A DNA stretch of 64,000 nucleotides from an uncultured Schlesneria sp. (GTDB lineage Bacteria > Planctomycetota > Planctomycetia > Planctomycetales > Planctomycetaceae). The position numbers were made by a program, and so were the translations under genes. Each line of letters begins with the position of its first letter. The first letter of the stretch is position 1. The notes beneath the pieces are model-generated. The model ran no database searches and was not told the origin of the DNA. It saw only the letters and a program-made list of their open reading frames with translations. Shown here piece after piece: positions 56,301 through 62,817 of this stretch. The stretch is taken from positions 1 through 64,000 of the forward strand of contig CAIMFH010000190.1 in the NCBI GenBank assembly GCA_903840265.1, in the 5' to 3' direction.

Positions 56301-57950
56301 TTCGCCGCGGTGCAAGGTGTCCGCAGGGATCCAGCGAACCTTGACTGGTCCTCGAAGACCACTCCCACGACAACCGATGGGGGGCGACTTCGAATCTCAC
56401 GGCGTAGCGGAATAGCGTATTTCCTTCACGCACCGGCGGGCACCGACGACTGGACGCTGATCGAGCGCCGTCCGGTTTCTACAGAAGACATCAAAGAACT
56501 ATTCGCGGGCTTCCGCTCCGAAGACCTGGATTCGACGGGCTCTGTCGTGCTCACCAGTTTCTCGGTGCGAGCCAGGAACCTGATCTATGTCCCCCGATTC
56601 TCGGACGAAGACCTGCCTTCAAAGGTGACGTGGAATTTCCAGGGCACGCCACCGAAGGGGATTCAGGCCATCAACGTGAACGGCCCCAACAGATTCGAAC
56701 AGACTGCCGATGGAATGAAGTTGACTCGCCCCGATGCGCCGCGCCAAAACCGCGAACTGCTGGGATATAAATGGAGAGGCAAGTTGAAAGGAGACTTTGA
56801 AGCCACAGTTAGCTTTCGCGACTTCGAGTCGATGACCGACAAAACCGATTGGCAGATTCCTCGCGTCGAACTGCACACTCCGATCGGAGCGGATGGCTCC
56901 GCTTGGAATATCGCCAAGGCCGCGGTAATCGGTCACCAGCACAAGATTGATCGCAAGTGCATCGCAGAGGGGATCAGCGAACGGCAGTCTGACGGTGCGT
57001 TCTCCTGGAAGGCTTCCGATAGGACAATTCAGGAGACCAGCGGCCGGCTGCGAATCATCCGCGTCGGATCAACAATCCATACGCTGGCGGCACCCGGAAC
57101 AACGGAAGACTGGGTTTCGATGGCCACACGAAATGGATGTGACGAAGACATCAATACGATCTGGTTCAGTCTTCGCTCGGAAAGTGCCAAGTCTTCGGCC
57201 TCAATCAAACTCACGGAGTTTTCCATTCGTGCCAGGGATCTCGAATCGGATGTCGTCCCACTCACGGATGCCATGCCCTTACCTGCCCCTTTTAAGGCAA
57301 TAGATCTCCCGGCAAAGGTCGAATGGAACTTCCAAGGTGCACAACCGAATTCGATCACCAATTGGGGCCTCCGCAAGCAGAACTCCGTCGCAAGTCTGCC
57401 CGACGGAATCAAGATCCTGCGGAGCAATAAGATCGACAATACTGAAATAGCCGTTGGATACGCTTTGCAGGGAAGTCTGATCGGTGATTTCGAAATCACG
57501 ATGGACTTTCGCGATTTTGCTTCGACGGCAGTCCAGACCGATTGGCGAGTTCCCCGGGTCGACCTTAGCGCCTCAATCCATGCCAATGCGACTCCCGAAA
57601 AGTCCGCCAATGCGATCGGCGCGTCGCTGCGTCGCAATCAGAACGGTGATATCAAGCTGCTGGCAAGCCAGGGTGATGTGGGAGTGGACGGCAAGATCAA
57701 CTGGAAAGCCGCTGAATTGGCCACAGATCTCACCGGTTGCCGCTTGCGATTGGTTCGGCAAGGGGTCTCGATGTTCTATCAGTTTGCACTACCGGGCAGC
57801 GAATCCTTTCAGACCTTCGCCTTGCTTCCTGTCGAAACCGGGCCCGTGCGAAACGTCACGATGGGACTGCGTGCCGAAGATCTCGAAGCTAGCGGTGAAG
57901 CAGTCCTCACCAACGTGATCATTCGTGCGAAAGAGATTCAGTCAAAATGA
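44382..57950 (+). CDS. Giant exported TPR-repeat protein with C-terminal DUF1583-like modules (4522 aa)
   Basis: Uninterrupted 13.6-kb ORF; signal-peptide-like N-terminus; dozens of TPR-like helix pairs over about the first 2600 aa; duplicated and triplicated beta-rich modules at the C-terminus. Confidence 0.88.
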   Translation: MVFLPTRPRTWMVLAWTFSLAYSFPVIGQEADPEEVQAVTTNSKFVTVLEKNPRRGTALDKVYGFHVERGTLDGFIKTYREKAAAAQGAAASSSWMIVGLMESLRGQDAASVEAFSKAEELDDKNYLSPYYLGQALVLVGQPDKAAEALERAIQRKPAPADQLEVFQALGRVYQRAQKNDKALEVWNRLEKQFPNDARVQEQIATTLLEENEFTAALPRFENLAKTSKDKYRQSQFQMEASEIKVRLGKSDEAIKEFEKLLGQLNPDNWLFREVRRRIENVYLRTDDQAGLIGYYEAWTKKNPEDLEAISRLARLLAGLGRGAEAQSWLEKGLKSAPSRKELRNALIAQLVYEQKFPEAIVQYEQLDKYEPNNPDTLRDWGRLILKDTKRDEATRKKDAGTVWRRLTTAKPKDPLIASQVAELFRHAEMIDDALALYRKSIELSPESAQYKEYLGEYFHSLQRKDEAMATWRQMAEGKAKTAANLARLAEVLAGFGYLGEAVDANAEACKLDPKEINLQIKQADLLSQAEKHDESLKQLAVVQKLAANDEEREAWLQRELKELQTLEQLKDHIAAARMELEALPAPASDKEKAARSEKWFWLARAHEAERQLKEAAEAVSKAADLAPQSVPILMSTARILEAQQNLLAAVETNTKLAAIDRRYRTEYLKKVAQLEVQLGRREKAIQAGRDVLAAAPGNPELYEFFSQLCFQLGENEEGLQALRRSVRVNPTEPKGLLLLASALGEQFRTGESIELYWRAFDKANNLEDRLSVVPRLTELYLQTNQFDRLLERLENRRREPNQQREMTICIAQAYQSAGDDGNARQELEKLLTEDTRDTQLLQQLVKLCEQDGDLEAAIRFQHQMTKIAPGKEGTMRLAQLLMKSGDSEEATALLTRATADEKDPEQLIKSVDSLLTQKNYDQVLGILERLVRDQPKNWELLYRQGVALASTKPEEATRRFETILAMNINDDEQTLMAKNQAKKNTGRQRSPAIQFRQMNPFMQRLQYTHTIRQAVGLDQNNYYGGGYPQQQQFWAPHDFGTARLASLAWLQLFAKNAGKEEDFLKQRRTAAEKSTDRRPTIDAYHLAALRNDSKEQYEILKKLSQQPGADIGIKSTYLTLLGSRGGPQATAVVNEETGEREIKLDPLDKEELEHVLAIYKELDDATSMMNYGQTFLEVVAAELKRAGHTEDADQLFQQTLQAAKSPMQIASVMAGTIQRGDYVTTMKLLDRLAEMKSDTSANATAGGYNNYSQYVSTPQYQAQILAQLMAKRAQKKELGDVLGLWDRYLAIAVTRHDADKKLTAATRKRNANNNPYGSPGYFYIWRGNNQQHEQVDFPTPNAIYDHSSLQMLRQTFAVYKDVDSTKTLIDHFQQKLKDDKTPAQQQIFWKLGLGYLFWWNEDRDDSLTVLTEATNSLAGDEEMAFELARLHEKRGDPQEALAIIEALPAADQQTMQKREIAALRLSVNSGNIDRARTAAERLFGLRLDSNLQIQLSRQMHQLGMHEQAEAVLSRAGRQAGNKTDVLMNLMQQYQSQGKNDVATQIAHQLLRRSAGSAAQYALNSGRRSGRDDSGARQQALQVLKRSGKLPEMTKKVEDQLAHSPKSQKLIETLIEYYTAADNSKKVAELSAKYAETKGDDPQFRYQLAMQLVRDGKHKEALEHFKVSLKKDPRLLRNGYWEIQNAFESADKLDDLATLYEEIDLKSFRQSPYELTNLISNMSQRDKTKDRSISLFKKAWADLPDQRAQLLSNLNSDVFWNMPEIYDYARQGIIPTETSLAQTGAWTGFGNIQSWNNEGKMTTLLSRILAMAAQSTKLDALATEVAEARGKLKNWQAGEPLLAMIDLRRGRVDEGKAVFEKLLPTMKGVQQVGYYTHWEIAQELMAHESCIDLAILYLEAATKESELMNGNEFTYTPGKALVNLYRQRGRKDDARRVILKAINDKTSRNYGNREYEVYQKLRNTIALGKEVRTLGYPVDAIRLYQEALSRGEDLVTAQRYGGDNIKNELQNGFKAALEELRPETLPELLTGSLGAEGKAAAPVDLVLLVESRDLDKASMTSALGRLLADLAKKPGMLPKTRDAIADVVSKRPEDLSVLILDVQLAISTGDTNTTDKVLKQLTEVLARTPLEPQPAKGGFTADQKAAALRETALWLLARDCLKLEKLRDSGEILAARALEASRRNSDNGYTMAILREWGQIALDAGDKETAEKRWSEMLDLVIPRTPTKGKDKEEKKTSWRERPVPQGGKEPLHLTRWEQMLAPVIAAQLATPTLSIRSANATPSTGGTKGNVVTLVQFEQAAQIATLAAEHGLADLSVKAISQALHAGPPIEVMQADQSNSSGFPTIAQPQASEQSPVLQKVEQRLTAVVALWRKKAVDDVVIYEVLKHAVLPETRPLELFLYPRPLATNPNQTPQSVGLLLVQAAVRAKKVDDLNEAIATRLKQPLGELAGRVLATQLALATNDTAAVHQQLELLSTRLKQDSLQYSSELACHVAVPALTMPDLPVVAIPLLERAIDHFTQNMQQGRASSQEEPMRTYHFALARLHFRAGNNAAGKKHLEDYLAFLVPMYRNYSGDYGQQRRRQELMKIAAEYARAGLQADSLDCLGQYADLPVSRNYGQDSPGRAGALILSGLAQIPAAEQYELLKQWTLPTADRKSLRVITCLLPTDHAPAEFDTLRGTAPRGTRQTQLFSTADLLTLAANEVGKLDELRQLVLPHVEQNLENARFVLLLIEIGKGDESASVAFNAYLDERRKSLPGQGDYQKRPQVMDAILAQAAMRDPSLAEAGRQLELNFFLHGSRVQEHLLMGLARHDYNASLIGEELASRLDHQPTNTGLKHWTASSTVPARTEAAGAVPMWWIAQEGLLTHICGPDQSHLYFKYPLAGTFELSCEGWFGGWAEANSGFGGLVFQGLNGGSDTSIFAIGNRGDAVRKPDPPEKSDHYNRIKLSVMPDKIQYTVNGHLIHTEPYSTTTSPWFFLQCDRVWQTCFRNIQITGHPEVPAEVRLSQGESLLGWSSDFYGESQPPRTPPTNAASDEREYDWWSTAGVIHGRLMPSNGYGKAPVQQSRLYYGRPLVDGDQLQYEFWYEPGAGGTHVHPAFDRLAMLLDPDGLKLHWMTDGSNPEDAYGGLAADHTLVEASIRRDPVKLKDNAWNQTVISMKGNIVTIQVNGSVVCERPLEDENSRQFGFYHDKHATAVKVRNVTLTGDWPKALTDATLANLLAPSLDRNDADRRTLSHAIEEKFRATDLEGILLQTRSMPLADRYESLKDWVLPNVDHDAFRLYADNAPADPLPVSPIVLAPAKRSTSKTVQNSGGQTTRVRSGGDLIGPALDLVAVAKELGKLDELRKLVQKVPPSSEQIARSRLAMLVLLAIAVDDLEQAAAALKELTPARDKGLSDSLSMTERWPELVAAWEASYVPELCTAANLLLDLVLDSTNRKGVGTSWDIKVRSAKQYARAMQDKNEVLPTASGRSPKGQWAQHTLTRASNRAAGMVPRWQFKGSESLHLGGEGNDLIYFQSPLRGSFTVEGELSTYGWREARIMYAAQWAGIQYTNEAADLGNLYSHWVGPKFAKKLDPVGEWCYAKLVVTPEKASYFVNEQLIHENLLGDNCDPWFAIYSFQQFAASTRFLRITGEPDIPAELLLSKREDLQGWWADMYGDVMSGDTPVWKKDGEEIVGNKIVNQEGRSRESLLQYHRPMLEDGEISYDFFYVPKQTHIHPTLGRMVMMLAEDGVTIHWLTDAQFERGGLAPDNLFIEQERRRGTAMPLKAGDWNKINLKLKGDVVTLTLNGDTIYERPVDSNNLRNFGFFRYACDTDARIKNVVYRGNWPKTLPSLKDQELAGDDPQLVNFKDGELPATFSWNFQGKRPAHLDLMGIVPTSKFSPVEGGLKIERGRGTDVAASSAGIQWNNVSVGGDFEVTVDYRNFQSSTKAPGHTVPRIELLLGLGGRFGHESQALSVAHRRNSESKMEFAAVQGVRRDPANLDWSSKTTPTTTDGGRLRISRRSGIAYFLHAPAGTDDWTLIERRPVSTEDIKELFAGFRSEDLDSTGSVVLTSFSVRARNLIYVPRFSDEDLPSKVTWNFQGTPPKGIQAINVNGPNRFEQTADGMKLTRPDAPRQNRELLGYKWRGKLKGDFEATVSFRDFESMTDKTDWQIPRVELHTPIGADGSAWNIAKAAVIGHQHKIDRKCIAEGISERQSDGAFSWKASDRTIQETSGRLRIIRVGSTIHTLAAPGTTEDWVSMATRNGCDEDINTIWFSLRSESAKSSASIKLTEFSIRARDLESDVVPLTDAMPLPAPFKAIDLPAKVEWNFQGAQPNSITNWGLRKQNSVASLPDGIKILRSNKIDNTEIAVGYALQGSLIGDFEITMDFRDFASTAVQTDWRVPRVDLSASIHANATPEKSANAIGASLRRNQNGDIKLLASQGDVGVDGKINWKAAELATDLTGCRLRLVRQGVSMFYQFALPGSESFQTFALLPVETGPVRNVTMGLRAEDLEASGEAVLTNVIIRAKEIQSK
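52300..54025 (+). repeat. Intragenic module duplication, unit 1
   Basis: QYELLKQWTLPTADRKSLRVI...LYFKYPLAGTFELSCEG...SRLYYGRPLVDGDQLQYEFWYEPGAGGTHVHPAFDRLAMLLDPDGLKLHWMTDG...VRNVTLTGDWPKAL. Confidence 0.7.
54167..55888 (+). repeat. Intragenic module duplication, unit 2
   Basis: RYESLKDWVLPNVDHDAFRLY...IYFQSPLRGSFTVEGEL...SLLQYHRPMLEDGEISYDFFYVPKQTHIHPTLGRMVMMLAEDGVTIHWLTDA...IKNVVYRGNWPKTL, co-linear with unit 1. Confidence 0.7.
55945..57940 (+). repeat. Triplicated ~210-aa C-terminal modules (starts about 55945, 56608, 57303)
   Basis: Each starts LPA/S-x-x-WNFQG and contains GDFE(V/A/I)T(V/M)xFR(N/D)F, IPR(V/I)EL and ends L(T)xxSxRA(R/K). Confidence 0.8.
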
Positions 57951-58066
57951 TCAGGTAATCTGACCGCTTGGCGACAGCCCGTCATCTGCCGATTGCATTC
58001 ATGGCGTTGTCTCTGCAAGATCGTGATCCTCGCAGCGCAGGTTCATGAATTCAACGAGACTTCAGC

Positions 58067-59137
58067 ATGTCACAATATCGAATCGCCGTCATCGGCGGTG
58101 ATGGAATTGGCCCCGAAGTAACGCATCAGGCAATGCGAGCGGCCGACGCGGCTGTCGCACGTACTGGTTCCAGCATCGGTTGGACCGAGTTTCCCTGGGG
58201 CACTGACTACTACTTCGCCCATGGCCGAATGGCTCCGCCCGAGTTTCTCGATGAACTCGCCAAGTTCGACGCGATGTTACTGGGTGCGGTCGGGCATCCA
58301 CAGGTGCAAGACCATATCACGCTGAACGGCCTGTTGTTGCCGATCCGCCGTCGATTCGATCAGTGTGTCTGCCTGAGACCTGCCTACCTGTACGCCGGCG
58401 TGGAAAGTCCGTTACGAAACAAGCCTGCGGGCTCAATCGACATGCTGGTCTTTCGCGAGAACACCGAGGGCGAATACGCCAACGTTGGCGGACGCGTGTA
58501 TCAGGGGTCGGATCACGATGTCGCCATTCAGACATCGGTATTCACCCGTCGTGGCTGTGAACGAATTATTCGAGCGGCGTTTGAAAAAGCGGTGACTCGC
58601 CCACGCAAACGCGTCGCATCCATCACGAAGAGTAATGCTCAAGGCTATGGAATGGTCCTGTGGGATGACGTCTTTACTGCAGTCGCGAAGGAATATCCTC
58701 AGATAGAAACCGAATCCCTGTTGGTCGACCGCGCGGTCATGGAATTCGTTCGCCGACCGGAAAGCTTCGATGTTGTCGTCGCCAGCAATCTGTTCGGTGA
58801 CATCCTGACAGACCTTTCTGCCATCATCGTCGGCAGCATGGGACTGGCTGCCAGTGCCAATATCGATCCGACGCGACAGCACCCGAGTTTGTTCGAACCC
58901 GTCCACGGGTCTGCTCCAGACATCACTGGCAAAGGAATCGCCAACCCCTTGGCCGCAATCTTGTCGGCAGCGATGATGTTGGATCATCTCGGTGACGCGA
59001 AGGCGGCCCAGGCAATCCATCAAGCTGTGGGTCAGCTTCTCAGTGATTCCAAGACACGGACGCCAGATCTTGGCGGGATGGCAAAGACAGAAGAAGTGGG
59101 GAGTGCAGTCGCCGCGTTGATCTCAAGTGGAGCCTAA
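58067..59137 (+). CDS. Isocitrate/isopropylmalate dehydrogenase family, tartrate/D-malate dehydrogenase-like
   Basis: YRIAVIGGDGIGPEV...LRPAYLYAGVESPLR...DMLVFRENTEGEYANVGGRVYQG...NLFGDILTDLSAIIVGSMGLAASANI...FEPVHGSAPDITGKGIANP. Confidence 0.92.
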   Translation: MSQYRIAVIGGDGIGPEVTHQAMRAADAAVARTGSSIGWTEFPWGTDYYFAHGRMAPPEFLDELAKFDAMLLGAVGHPQVQDHITLNGLLLPIRRRFDQCVCLRPAYLYAGVESPLRNKPAGSIDMLVFRENTEGEYANVGGRVYQGSDHDVAIQTSVFTRRGCERIIRAAFEKAVTRPRKRVASITKSNAQGYGMVLWDDVFTAVAKEYPQIETESLLVDRAVMEFVRRPESFDVVVASNLFGDILTDLSAIIVGSMGLAASANIDPTRQHPSLFEPVHGSAPDITGKGIANPLAAILSAAMMLDHLGDAKAAQAIHQAVGQLLSDSKTRTPDLGGMAKTEEVGSAVAALISSGA

Positions 59138-59147
59138 AACAAATACA

Positions 59148-59249
59148 GAGTTGACCACGAATAACACGAATCTCCACGAATCAAAATCAAGTCCTCTAAC
59201 AAGACCGCTGTTCCTATTCGTGTCAATTCGTGAGATTCGTGGTCAACTC
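59148..59249. repeat. Long inverted repeat, CACGAAT family
   Basis: Perfect 15-bp arms gagttgaccacgaat (59148-59162) / attcgtggtcaactc (59235-59249), with two further internal CACGAAT/ATTCGTG matches. Confidence 0.8.
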
Positions 59250-59272
59250 TTCCCCTAAGAAATTGAACTACA

Positions 59273-59311
59273 GAACACACAGAAGATAGACTCTCTTCCT
59301 TCTGTGTGTTC
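59273..59311. repeat. Second adjacent inverted repeat
   Basis: Perfect 13-bp arms gaacacacagaag (59273-59285) / cttctgtgtgttc (59299-59311). Confidence 0.75.
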
Positions 59312-59354
59312 CGTGTATTTCGTGGTTCATATCTTCTAACCTGGCACTGAGGAA

Positions 59355-60691
59355 TTACTTGGCCAACGAGACACTCACGATCTCTTTGTCGTTGCGAGCA
59401 TAGACGTTTTTGTGAGCGAATGCCGGATGAGACCAGACGACGTCGCGGCGCTGGGCGGGGCCGGTTGGTTCCAGCAGGTGGGCTCGACTGATTTCCGTAT
59501 AGCCCTTGGGGGTCATCGTCGCGAGGATCAGGTCGCCCTGTTCACTGAAGAAGACGTACCGATCTTCGTGCTTGACGATGAAGGCGTTACCCCAGCGAGC
59601 GGAGATGCCGCTGGTCGGTTCAAACGTTGACCACAGACGATCCCCGTTCTTGATGTCCAACCCGCGGGTTTCTCCGTAGCTGTCCACGCCGTAGATATAA
59701 TCACCCTCGATCACGGGAGTGCTAATGATGCAATGCAAGGCATCGGTGATTTTTTCGTTCTGCCCGTGTCGTTTCCAGATCACAGACGCCGTTGGCTGGT
59801 CATGATCCAGCTTCATCAGCAGCGAGCCGTTGTAGAACGAACTGATCAGCAGTCGATCGCCGTCAACTCGCGGCGTTGCGACGCTTAGGCCCTGATTCGA
59901 TTCGAACGGCTGAGTCCAATACTCCTTGCCTGTGACTGGATCGAGGGAACAGAGAGCACTCGGATGCCAGACGATCAGTTGTCGCTTTCCACCAGCTTCG
60001 ACGATGACGGGTGAACTGTAGCCCGGGCCATGCGGGCCCTCGGAATCCAACGCGCGCCAGATCTCTTTGCCGGTGTCCTTATGGAATGCGACAACGGCGG
60101 TCCCCTTCCCTCCCACTTGGCAGATCAAGCGATCGCCGTCGAGCAGGAGGTTCGATGAATAACCCCAGACGGGCGATTGAGCATGCTCGTATTCGACCTT
60201 GAGCTGCTTGCCCCAGATCACATCGCCCTTGGCGGCATCCAGGCAGAACAGGTGCCCTTCGGAGCCAAGTGTGTACAGTCGACCATCCATCACGACGGGC
60301 GTGGTTCGCGGTCCGGCGGGGTAGCTGACTGTATAAGGGCACTCGTATTCGTGCTTCCAGATGATCGATCCGTCTTTGTCATCCAGACACAGAATGCGCT
60401 CTGAGGCAGGTGTGCGACCTCGCTTGAAGCCTCTTCAGTCCCCTGGGGCAGTTGCTTGTCGGTGACGTAGACTCGATCGCCAACAACCGCCGGTCCGGCA
60501 TAGCCGCCACCAATCTTGACTCGCCAACGGACTGGCGGCCCGTCCGACGGAAACTTGTCGACAATCCCCGTTTCACGCCAGACCCCATCTCGTTGCGGCC
60601 CCATCCACTGCGGCCAATCGTCCGCTTGAACGAGAGTTGCGCTGGATCCCAGGCAAAGGAACATCGCACCAACGAGTCGAGAAAACTTCAT
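59355..60691 (-). pseudogene. PQQ-like beta-propeller protein, frame-disrupted
   Basis: N-terminal ORF (from 60691) MKFSRLVGAMFLCLGSSATLVQADDWPQWMGPQRDGVWRETG...VTDKQLPQGTEEAS, then continuation in a different frame RGRTPASERILCLDDKDGSIIWKHEYECPYTVSYPAGPRTTPVVMDGRLYTLGSEGHLFCLDAAKGDVIWGK. Confidence 0.85.
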
Positions 60692-60840
60692 CACTTCGCC
60701 TCGGAAAAAAATCGCAGAACATTCACAAATCACATTATGCCAAGTTCGCCTACGGAGAGCGCGGCTTCCCACATTGATGCATACACCTGCCAGAGCCTCA
60801 CCTTACAACCTTTCTTCGTCTACCCGCAATCCGCCCCGGA

Positions 60841-60865
60841 TCTGTGTTCAATCCGTGGCTACACG
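60841..60865 (-). repeat. Repeat family B, copy 3 (minus orientation)
   Basis: Reverse complement reads gtgtagccacggattgaacacagat, related to the 11097 copy. Confidence 0.45.
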
Positions 60866-60926
60866 ATCGTCGATTTTCCGCTATAATCCCGCCGCGACGA
60901 CTATTCTTTGACGGGGATTTTGGCTG

Positions 60927-62717
60927 ATGGCAGTGTTATTGCAGATTCGGGACGCTCATAAGAGCTATGGCGAGCAGGTCTTGTTAGACGGGGCAGACGC
61001 AACGCTGCCGGACGATGTGAAAATCGGATTCATTGGCCGCAATGGAGCTGGAAAAAGTACGCTGCTACGCGTGCTGCTGGGTGACGAAGAACTGGACAGC
61101 GGCGAAGTCATCCGCCACCCCAATCTGCAGATCGGCTATCTTCGCCAGCATGACCCCTTCCTGCCCGGCGAATCGGCCCACGATTTTCTGATCCGCGACA
61201 GTGGCCAGCCGGAATGGAAATGCGGCGAAGTCGCTGGCCAGTTCGAACTGAAAGGTCAGTACCTCGACGGCCCGATCGACAAGCTCTCGGGCGGTTGGCA
61301 GACGCGCGTCAAACTGGCGGCCTTGTTATTGCACGATCCCAATCTGCTGATGCTCGACGAACCGACCAACTTCCTAGACTTGCGAACGCAGATTTTGCTC
61401 GAGCATTTCCTGCGAAACTTCCAGAAGGCCTGTCTGATCGTATCACACGATCGAGCATTCCTGGCAGCTACGTGCAGTCATACGCTCGACCTGACGCGCG
61501 GTAAGCTGACGATGTATCCCGGCAAGATCGATGGCTATCTGAACTATCAGAAAGAGCAGCACGAGCACGTCGTCCGGTCGAACGCGGCGATCATGGCCAA
61601 ACGCCGCGATCTGGAAGTTTTCATCGCCAAGAACAAAGCGCGGGCCAGTACGGCCACGCAGGCACGCTCCAAAAGCAAGCAATTGGAGAGACTGGAACTG
61701 GCCGATGTCGCTGCCGACGAACCAACCGCCTGCATTCGCGCACCGCAAGTCGATCCGCGCAACGGTGCCGCGTTTCGGTGCCGCGAGTTAGCGGTCGGAT
61801 ACGGCGAACGACGTGTCGCTGATGGCATCACACTGGAAATCGACCACGGTTCGCGAGCAGCCATCGTCGGGGACAACGGCCAGGGAAAAACGACATTCCT
61901 GCGAACCGTCGTCGATTCGCTCAAGCCACTGGCTGGCGAGACGAAGTGGGGATTCGGCTGCGATATCGGGACTTATGCGCAACACGTTTACACCAGTCTG
62001 TCTGACAAGCAAACGGTGCTGCAATACCTGGAAGCTAAAGCGGCTCGGATGACCAAGGCCCAGACGATCCTCGATATTGCGGGGGCGATGCTGTTCCGCG
62101 GCGAAGCGGTCAACAAGCCGATCTCCGTGTTATCCGGGGGCGAGCGGGCTCGATTGTGCCTCGCCGGACTGCTGCTCAGCCAACACAATATTCTGGTTCT
62201 CGACGAACCCGGCAACCACCTCGACGTTGATACCGTCGAAGCAATGGCACAGGCTCTGTGTGATTACAAGGGAACTGTGATCTTCACGACACACGATCGT
62301 CACTTTATGAAACGAGTCGCTACGTGTGTGATCGAGGTTCGCGATGGCAAGGTGACCAACTACGGCGGCGGTTATGACGCGTATCTCTATGCCGTCAACA
62401 AAGAGATTGAGGAAGGCGAGCGAGAACTGGCCAGCCGCATGAGCAAGCCACCTGCCGAAGCGCTGAAGACTGCGGCAGCCGCCGTGCGAGTTCCGAAACG
62501 CGATGAGCGAACCGTTCGCAAAGAAATCTCGACTGTTGAAAAGACGATTGCCAAACTGGACGATCAGAAGAAGAAGTCCAGCGCTCAGTTACTTACCACT
62601 TCGGACGCTAAAGAAGCACTTCGACTGCACAACGAAGTCGAAGCACTGACGACCCAACTCGCTGAAGCTGAAGACAAGTGGTGTCAGTTACAGGCGGAGG
62701 TTGAAGCCGAGTGGTGA
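60927..62717 (+). CDS. ABC-F family ATP-binding protein
   Basis: Two ABC cassettes: GRNGAGKSTLL, LSGGWQTRVKLA, LLMLDEPTNFLD; GDNGQGKTTFL, LSGGERARLCLA, ILVLDEPGNHLD. Linker between and C-terminal coiled coil; no TM. Confidence 0.93.
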   Translation: MAVLLQIRDAHKSYGEQVLLDGADATLPDDVKIGFIGRNGAGKSTLLRVLLGDEELDSGEVIRHPNLQIGYLRQHDPFLPGESAHDFLIRDSGQPEWKCGEVAGQFELKGQYLDGPIDKLSGGWQTRVKLAALLLHDPNLLMLDEPTNFLDLRTQILLEHFLRNFQKACLIVSHDRAFLAATCSHTLDLTRGKLTMYPGKIDGYLNYQKEQHEHVVRSNAAIMAKRRDLEVFIAKNKARASTATQARSKSKQLERLELADVAADEPTACIRAPQVDPRNGAAFRCRELAVGYGERRVADGITLEIDHGSRAAIVGDNGQGKTTFLRTVVDSLKPLAGETKWGFGCDIGTYAQHVYTSLSDKQTVLQYLEAKAARMTKAQTILDIAGAMLFRGEAVNKPISVLSGGERARLCLAGLLLSQHNILVLDEPGNHLDVDTVEAMAQALCDYKGTVIFTTHDRHFMKRVATCVIEVRDGKVTNYGGGYDAYLYAVNKEIEEGERELASRMSKPPAEALKTAAAAVRVPKRDERTVRKEISTVEKTIAKLDDQKKKSSAQLLTTSDAKEALRLHNEVEALTTQLAEAEDKWCQLQAEVEAEW

Positions 62718-62817
62718 TACGGTGATGCATCGCCAAACGTGAAATGGGTAGACCTCGCCCGCAACTTGAAGACCCAATCTCCTGGCGAGATTGGTGACAC
62801 CCGAATCGTAAGCTCGG

